NCBI GenBank assembly: GCA_019693395.1 | Contig: JAAMXP010004092.1 | Location: forward strand, 1 to 52,800 | Direction: 5' to 3' | Length of the DNA: 52,800 nt | Source: Ettlia oleoabundans | Lineage: Eukaryota > Chlorophyta > Chlorophyceae > Chlamydomonadales | Program-made: the position numbers and the translations under genes | Part shown: positions 47,301 through 52,800 of the stretch, piece by piece | Layout: the number at the start of each line of letters is the position of its first letter | Numbering within the stretch: position 1 is the first letter of the stretch | Notes under the pieces: model-generated | Database searches by the model: none | Told to the model about the DNA's origin: nothing | What the model saw: the letters and a program-made list of their open reading frames with translations, nothing else

Positions 47301-49529
47301 CTGCCAAGGCCCAGTGTGCTACTGCTCCCGCCGCTGGCACTGCAGCCAGTGTGGGCGCCGCCTCTGCAGCCGACGGCTGCCTCACTGGCCCCAGCGGCAG
47401 TAGTGGTGCCATGTGAAGGCAGCAACTCTTCCAGCGGAACCTGAGACATGACCACCACAGGGCGCGGTGCCAGCGGCATGCAGTGGTTGTGCCGGTCGGC
47501 GGCTTCAAAGGCCTCCCGTTGAGTGCCAAAGCTCCCCCGCACACATGACAGCTGCAACAGGAGCCGGAGAGGGCGCAAGGCTGTGAGCAAAGGTGCAGGT
47601 GGAAGAGAGCGGGTGATCTTGGTCAGCATGTGGTAACCGGAGGAGGCGAACCCTTGTTCCACTGCACTTCCTCAGGGCTGCTATGGCGCTGCAATGCCAA
47701 CAAGCCCAGCGGGTTTGGCTGAGGGTAGGTCAGGATTCCGTGGCTGACTCTCCGCATACCTGTGGCAGTGGGCAAGTGCTGGCTACCATGAGATCCTCCC
47801 TGTCCTCACGCTCCTGCTGCTGCTGATCCCGCTGCAGTCCAATGCGCGCTATTGGATCCAGAAACGCTGTTGATGATGCATGGGGCTGGTGAAGGGCTGG
47901 TTCTTCACCCACCACAGCCCACTGGTTCACCCTGCCTCCTTCCCCAAACTGCTGCTGGCTGTATTGTTGACGGATGGCGGCAACACGTGGGGCACCTGTC
48001 TCAGCTGGCATTGCCCGCACAGGAGGGTGCGCTTGCTGCTGCTGCTGCTGCTGCGGGGGCCCAGCTGCCCGCTTATCCAGCTCCGTGCCCTCCTGCTGCT
48101 GCTCAGGCTGCGGCTGTATCTGCGGTTCGTGCCTCACTGGCTGCTGGTGGTGCTGCTGTTGGGCCCAGTCAGCTGCAGGCTGGGTCCAGGGCGCCGCCGC
48201 CTCCGAGAGTTCCTGGGAGGTGAAGCTGCACAAGAGAGGCGGCACAGGAGGGCTACCAGCACCCTGGCAAGCCGCCGTGCAGCTGCTGGCAGGCTTGAAA
48301 CCAGCCTGCACTGCTGGAGCTGTTGACGGCTCCGCCACCATACCTGCTGAGCAGGCGCCAGCTGTAGCGGGACATGTGGCTAGAGCAACCGACTGGACTG
48401 TCAATGTGTCCAGGGAAGGTGTGCCTGCAAGTGCTGGTTGTTGCTGCTGCCAAGGCCGCGTATGCCCCGACTCCTGCACCTGCTGCTGCTCTGGCTGCTG
48501 CGTGGGTGGAGCCTGCCTGGCTGACAACAGGCTCGCCCACACATCACGAAAGGGCTGCTGGGCTGGTGGAGGTGCCACCGCTCCCGCCGCTTGCTCGTGC
48601 TGTGGGCAGGGCGGCTGCTGGTTTTTTTCCCAACGCTGTCGCTCTTCTGGTTGCTGTTGCTTGTGTTGTTGAGGAAGAGGCCATGGCTCTTCCTCCTGTG
48701 AGCTCCAGGCCACTGCCAAATCTGCCGCCATCTCACACAGCAGCGCAATCTCCTGCCGCCGCTCCTGGCTGCTGTTAAAAAGTGAGGGCGGTGCGGCAGC
48801 CGGTGGCTGTGAGGCTGTGCCTGCTGTTTGCCCCGCTACTTCTGCCACTGCTTGTGGGCGGCTCTTCTGAGGACTGCCCTGCCAGCAGAGGCTGCCAAGG
48901 CTGGCTGGGCTTGGGTGCCAGGCTGAGCTGGCAGCTGCCACCGCACCCTCTTGGTTGCAGCAGATGGCTTCCGAGGGGGAAGGGGAAGGCAGAGTGCTGT
49001 ACCAGTTTTCGTCCCCTTTTCCTGGGTACTGTGTGTGGGGCTGCGGCGGGGGGCAGGGCTCCAGCGCAGACGGCTCCTGCCACCACCGCTGCTTGTGGCG
49101 GTCGAGCGAGACCACTGCCTGCCTGCCTGCCTGACAGCCAGAAGACGGCGGTGTCCCAGTGTCCCGCTGCTCTGAGTCTACTCCAATAGATGGTTGCCCT
49201 GGACAAGGGCTGCTTTGAGGGGTGGCGTCAGGGCTGGTGATTTGCAACCGCTCCAAATCTGGCAGCTGCTGCGAGGTGCTGGCACAACTGGCGGATGGTT
49301 TGGTAAATCTCTGTCGCTGCTCAGAAACCTGCTTCAGTTCCTGCTGGGGGCTGTTTGGCAGCGAAATAAAAGGGGCAGCGGCTGTTGGTCGTGATGATGC
49401 CACTGCTGGTTGGTCAGGAAAGTTGAGGGACCGCAGGCTGGCGTGTCGTGGGGTGTGCGCCTCTTGCTTCACTGGGGAGGTGCCCGCTGATGCCACCGAC
49501 CCTGGCAAAGTATGGGGCGGGTCAGCCAT
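44339..49529 (-). CDS. PRIMPOL: PrimPol (DNA primase-polymerase) with long Gln-rich N-terminal extension
   Basis: Eight exons in transcript order: 49529-47760, 47551-46791, 46686-46521, 46294-46239, 45853-45709, 45478-45369, 45242-44920, 44730-44339, all in phase, giving 1240 residues from the ATG at 49529. The C-terminal ~400 residues are a PrimPol-type archaeo-eukaryotic primase: WYEVIREGRPAHLYFDLEY with the DxE metal pair (about Asp889, Glu891), STPHKFSRHL, the third Asp in SVVDMAVYSKNRHWR (about 997) and a UL52-like zinc site (HFCENKGRPH...CHDPDC, about 1161-1190). PrimPol reprimes stalled forks and acts in nucleus and organelles. The first ~800 residues are Gln-, Ser- and Pro-rich with no domain I recognise, except FGTQREAFEAAD, which aligns with the usual PrimPol start. 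The exact upstream start is uncertain (see the exon at 49648-49918). Human PrimPol is less than half this length. Confidence 0.85.
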
Positions 49530-49647
49530 TGCTAGTTGCAAACAGCCTATGAGCTGACTGCAACAAAATCACATCAGTTGGCAGGTGCCACAGGTTGCTG
49601 AAATATAGCGGCGCACACAACATGGCATGGCCCGCCCGCTGCCTCAC

Positions 49648-49918
49648 CTGGGGGGCCGCAACCAGCGTTGCGCTGCCGTCCACTACCTCCAGGGGGAAGC
49701 TTTGGTTTGCAGACGCCCGTGGGGGAGGGAGGCTGGCTCTTGCTCCTGCGTGCAAAGCTTGGCTGGGAGCCACTCCGACGCTTGCTGCCGCCAGCGCTGC
49801 CGCTGCTATACAAGGGGTTGGGCTTGCGCCGCCGAACCGTCGGTTCACGCGGCTGGCTTCCTTCCAACAATGCTTTTATTTGCAGCTTCAAAAGTTCTGG
49901 CGGAAGCCTCTGCGACAT
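49648..49918 (-). other. Candidate 5' exon upstream of PrimPol
   Basis: An open stretch starting MSQRLPPELLKLQIKALLEG and continuing with a basic Ser-rich region (RRRKPNPLYSSG, about residues 31-42) ends at a strong GT donor (GTGAGG, 49647). It reads like a genuine N-terminus. It ends in phase 1, whereas the long Gln-rich exon needs phase 0 or 2 at its two possible acceptors. A different frame (from about 49848) does fit phase 0 and would look like an Ala/Arg-rich organelle presequence. Either the real start is MADPP at 49529 with this as 5' UTR, or a donor was misjudged. Confidence 0.35.
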
Positions 49919-50239
49919 CCGTTCAATTCCCAAGCTGCAGCGGGCTGCCTTGTGTCATTGAAACTGCCACAGTGAGCTAGCGCCTCGCGATGCTGCACCG
50001 AAGCTTGAAGGTCACCTGTTGCTACTATTCAATTCGATTTAACGGCGCAGAACCCCCCTGCTGCGACACGCTGCATAGCAGGTCCTCTAAGGTCACTTTC
50101 AGGCGGCGGGAAAGCGATGGGAGTCACATGCATAGATCGGCAGGTCGATGCGGGAGTGCCAGCCTTTTAGGGAACATCGGCGAAGGAGCAGCTCTGCGCA
50201 GAAGGCCCAGGCGGGCTGCTGCCAGCGATCAAGCCTCCG
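49919..50239. promoter_or_regulatory. Divergent promoter region (PrimPol / unknown helical protein)
   Basis: About 0.3 kb (0.7 kb if PrimPol starts at 49529) between divergently oriented genes. An ORF on the plus strand (49990-50388) crosses it but its frame does not join the downstream exons. Shared promoter function is inferred from position. Confidence 0.35.
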
Positions 50240-52669
50240 ATGACTCTGAACGAGAGACAGGTCCGTTGGCAAATGTTGTCATGTCCCTACGCCTGCGCAA
50301 TCGGAGATCCCCTGCAGTTCTGACACGGCCCCTCTGCCCCCCTGCTCGTCTGCCAGAAGCACCTGCGCCTGCTGGAGCACGCGCGTGAGGAGGAAGAAAA
50401 GGTGAGCAGAGGAGAACTTGGGCGGTGGGCGCACCAGTGGGGGGCTGCCAGGAGACGTAGACGGGAAGCAGCCGTGGCGGAAGTACGGGCGGCTGCGGCT
50501 GCCGCGGCTGACGTTGCGCCAACTCTCTTGTTCCCTGCGCCCTGCAGCTCTTGGACGTGTTCAACTGCGTTGAACAACTGCATGCGACAGATCTGCACAA
50601 GGCGCTTAGCTTCGAGAGAGGGGAGTATCGGTGAGTGTAAAGCCAGCCAAGCAGCGGTAGACTTGCAAGACTGCTTCGCTTGTGGCAATTCATCCTCAAC
50701 TACAGCGTTGTCGCTCCACTCTCCTTCCCTCTAAGTTTGAGCGCAACCACATCACGACCTTTTCAAGAAATTGCGGGCGAGATGCGGAAGCGGCAAGGCT
50801 GCTCCTCTGGCCTTCTGCTTGCCTGCGGTCGGCCAACCTTTAAGGTTTTTCCGCCTGCGCCTTGTTGGCCGCTCTTAATGCAGCTTCAACAAGGTGTCAC
50901 GCCCCGGCAGGACGCCTTCCCGCGTGCTGGTGTCTCAGCTGGCGCTGGCGCTGCCCCGCCACGTGCTGGGTTGCCTCCTGTCGGGGCAGCCGGCGGTGCC
51001 GCCCGATGCCTCCACTGCGGAGCTCACCAGTGCCGAGATCTCCTCCACCTCTTGCTTTGACCACATTGCCAAGGCACTGACCCTCGTCACAAGCCTCTGC
51101 GAGCTGGCTTTTCACCACCAGCCTCTTTTGGATGCCACCCTGGCTCAGCCCGATTTTGGACAGCAGCTGGTGGACGTGGCGAACATGGTGCTGCTGGCGG
51201 TAGCTGGCCCTGAGGCCGACGCCTGCTTGGACGCTGCCGGGGCGCAGTGCAGCGTGCAAGCCGCGCTTGACCGCGCCGCCATGGTGCCTGCCGCGCTGCG
51301 TGCGCTGGCGTTTGCCTTCACCACGTGGAGGGGCAGCCCCGGCGCGTCCGAAGCTGCAGCTAGTGGGGTGCTTGATTGGCAGGCCATCTGCGAGGCGGTT
51401 CTGCAGGTGAAGCAGGGCAGGGCAGGGGGTGGATGTCTGGGAAGGGTCTGGCATAAGCTTAGGCGGACGGAAGCTGTGCCCATTAAGTAGTAGTAAGTGC
51501 ACCCACTTGCGAGTTATTGCACACAAGGTAAGGGCCGCCCTGTCCATCTCTAGTCCAGTGCACTCCGTTGCATTGTTATACCTGTTCCAACCTTACTGCC
51601 TCTCTCTCCTGCCCGTTCACTGCAGCACGCGCGTGGTGCTATGTTACTGGAGGCTGGGTTTGATGCGGCGCGAACACTGGTGTTGGCGGTGCGGGCGGCA
51701 CTGGTGGGGGATACAGAGGGCGAAGCAGTCTACCGGCTTGCCTACAACGCAGGTGAATGGCAGTTGTCTGTTTGGCTGCATGTGGCAGGGTTGGTGCAAT
51801 CAGACACTGTAATGATGTCGTGGAAAGTGTGTCAACATGATTTGCAATAAATGGCTGGGGCGACTTATGGGCATGAGCAGGCGGTGTGTTTGGGCCGCAT
51901 CCCAGCAATGGGCAGGTGCTCTGCAGCACTGCTGTCAAGCAGCGCTGCTGCTCCTCTTGCCACAATGACATCCGCAGCACCAAATGATCCAACCCCAGAT
52001 TTGGTAGATCCCAGCCTTCCCATCCACGTTGCCCCTGCTAACCCGCGCGCACCTGACCCCTCATCTGCCTCCCACGCCCCTCATGCAGGCGCTGCCACCG
52101 AGCTTCTGTCGTACATGTGTGTTACGCCGCTATTCTACCAGCGCCTCATGCTACATGATCCTACAGGGGCAGCACCCTTGCGCCTGGTGCTGGCCTGCCT
52201 CACACTTCATGATGCGCCGCTGGCCGCGCCCCCATTTGCGCGGTCGGCTGACAAGGCCAGCAGTGCTGCCAGTTCAAAGCTGGTGGCGGTGCAGCCGCCC
52301 TACTGTACAGGTGAGTCTCAAATGGAGGGGATGGTGGAGTTGGTATGCACGGCGGGCTGGTTGACAGACACCTGCAGGTGTTGTACATTGTCTCTGGAGT
52401 TGACAGCAAGTCTGCATGTTCCCTTCAGCCGAAATTGTACCCTCTGCACACCCCGACTGCCCCACACCGCTGGGCTGGTGCCTTTTCACCACCCGCCTGC
52501 AGAGAAGGGCGAGGGTGCTGCTGAGCTTCTGGCTGCACGTGGCTTTGCGCTGTTGCTGATGCTGAGTGAGTGTGAGGAGCCGTCCTTCATGGACAGTGTG
52601 GCGCAGCAACAGGCCACTCGCCGCCTCGCCGACCATGTCAACAACCGCGCTGCAGCATACATTGGGCAG
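50240..52669 (+). CDS. Unknown helical (ARM-like?) protein, partial, C-terminus off the right edge
   Basis: Seven visible exons, 50240-50260, 50357-50401, 50548-50630, 50884-51406, 51626-51752, 52089-52310 and 52503-52669, join in phase to 396 residues; the last ends at a GT donor, so the gene continues past 52800. The tiny first exon (MTLNERQ) was placed because it is the only ATG ending in the right phase at a GT donor. The N-terminus is charged and helical (KHLRLLEHAREEEEKLLDVF), followed by long amphipathic and Leu/Ala-rich helices (SRVLVSQLALALPRHVL; CFDHIAKALTLVTSLCELAF; QQLVDVANMVLLAVAG; RTLVLAVRAALVGD; LRLVLACLTLHDAPL; LADHVNNRAAAYIG). This pattern suggests an alpha-solenoid of ARM or HEAT type, but I recognise no family. 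No targeting signal or TM segment. In the last intron an alternative acceptor near 52430 would give a different, earlier-stopping frame; the 52503 acceptor gives the better coding sequence. Confidence 0.6.
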
Positions 52670-52709
52670 GTGTGCACTCCATGTACCGGTGGATGGTTGG
52701 GCGAAACGG

Positions 52710-52732
52710 ATGTGTGTGTGTGCGTGTGTGCG

Positions 52733-52778
<46 letters not shown>

Positions 52779-52800
52779 TGCGTGTGCGCGCGTGTGTGAG
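52710..52800. repeat. (GT)n microsatellite at the right edge
   Basis: An imperfect TG/GT dinucleotide tract, with interspersed CG steps, begins about 52710 and runs to the window end. It lies in an intron of the unknown helical protein gene. Confidence 0.95.

Noticed and set aside
47880..48672. Long plus-strand ORFs with Leu or Cys runs
   Set aside because: Antisense translations of the CAG-rich PrimPol extension.
52431..52558. Alternative exon from about 52431 in the last gene
   Set aside because: It stays open only to a TGA at 52558 and lies out of frame with the better coding sequence that starts at 52503.

Overview
This is a nuclear chromosome segment of a green alga (Chlorophyta). The evidence is plant-type genes cut by many short introns (about 87 in 18 spliced gene models), acceptors that almost always read TGCAG or GCAG, moderately high GC, plastid-transit-like N-termini, and TGTAA, the green-algal poly(A) signal, 3' of several genes. 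I saw no operons, CRISPR arrays, rRNA or convincing tRNA. I cannot name the species; a core chlorophyte (Trebouxiophyceae or Chlorophyceae) fits. All exon models below were built by hand from splice sites, reading phase and protein similarity. Apart from the two edge-truncated genes and the unresolved 5' end of the PrimPol gene, each closes in frame from an ATG to a stop.

Layout, left to right: UBC13-type ubiquitin-conjugating enzyme (minus, cut by the left edge); small single-TM protein (plus); 14-3-3 protein (plus); AMT1-type ammonium transporter (minus); protein of tandem helicase-associated (HA) repeats (minus); an unresolved 2.2 kb gap; tetraspanin-like protein (plus); plastid-targeted INSIG-like membrane protein (minus); coiled-coil protein (plus); cyclophilin-SYF2 fusion (minus); LSM2 (plus); small J-domain protein (minus); glycine-rich plastid-type protein (plus); ABCB6/HMT1-like half ABC transporter with 16 introns (minus); single-RRM RBM7/SF3B4-like protein (plus); unknown membrane protein (minus); U-box protein with a C-terminal hydrophobic segment (plus); Mediator subunit 4 (minus); PrimPol with a very long Gln-rich N-terminus (minus); unknown helical protein (plus, cut by the right edge).

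Genes tend to alternate in strand, giving many head-to-head pairs with 0.27-0.6 kb between start codons. The most meaningful pair is the cyclophilin-SYF2 fusion with LSM2, both expected to act in pre-mRNA splicing. The main unusual points are that fusion, five GC-AG introns among about 87 (far above the usual fraction), the extended PrimPol, the HA-repeat protein without a helicase, and two NNN gaps that each abut a long C homopolymer inside ABC-transporter introns. I found no obviously new multi-gene system; the window is mostly housekeeping genes plus several uncharacterised algal proteins.
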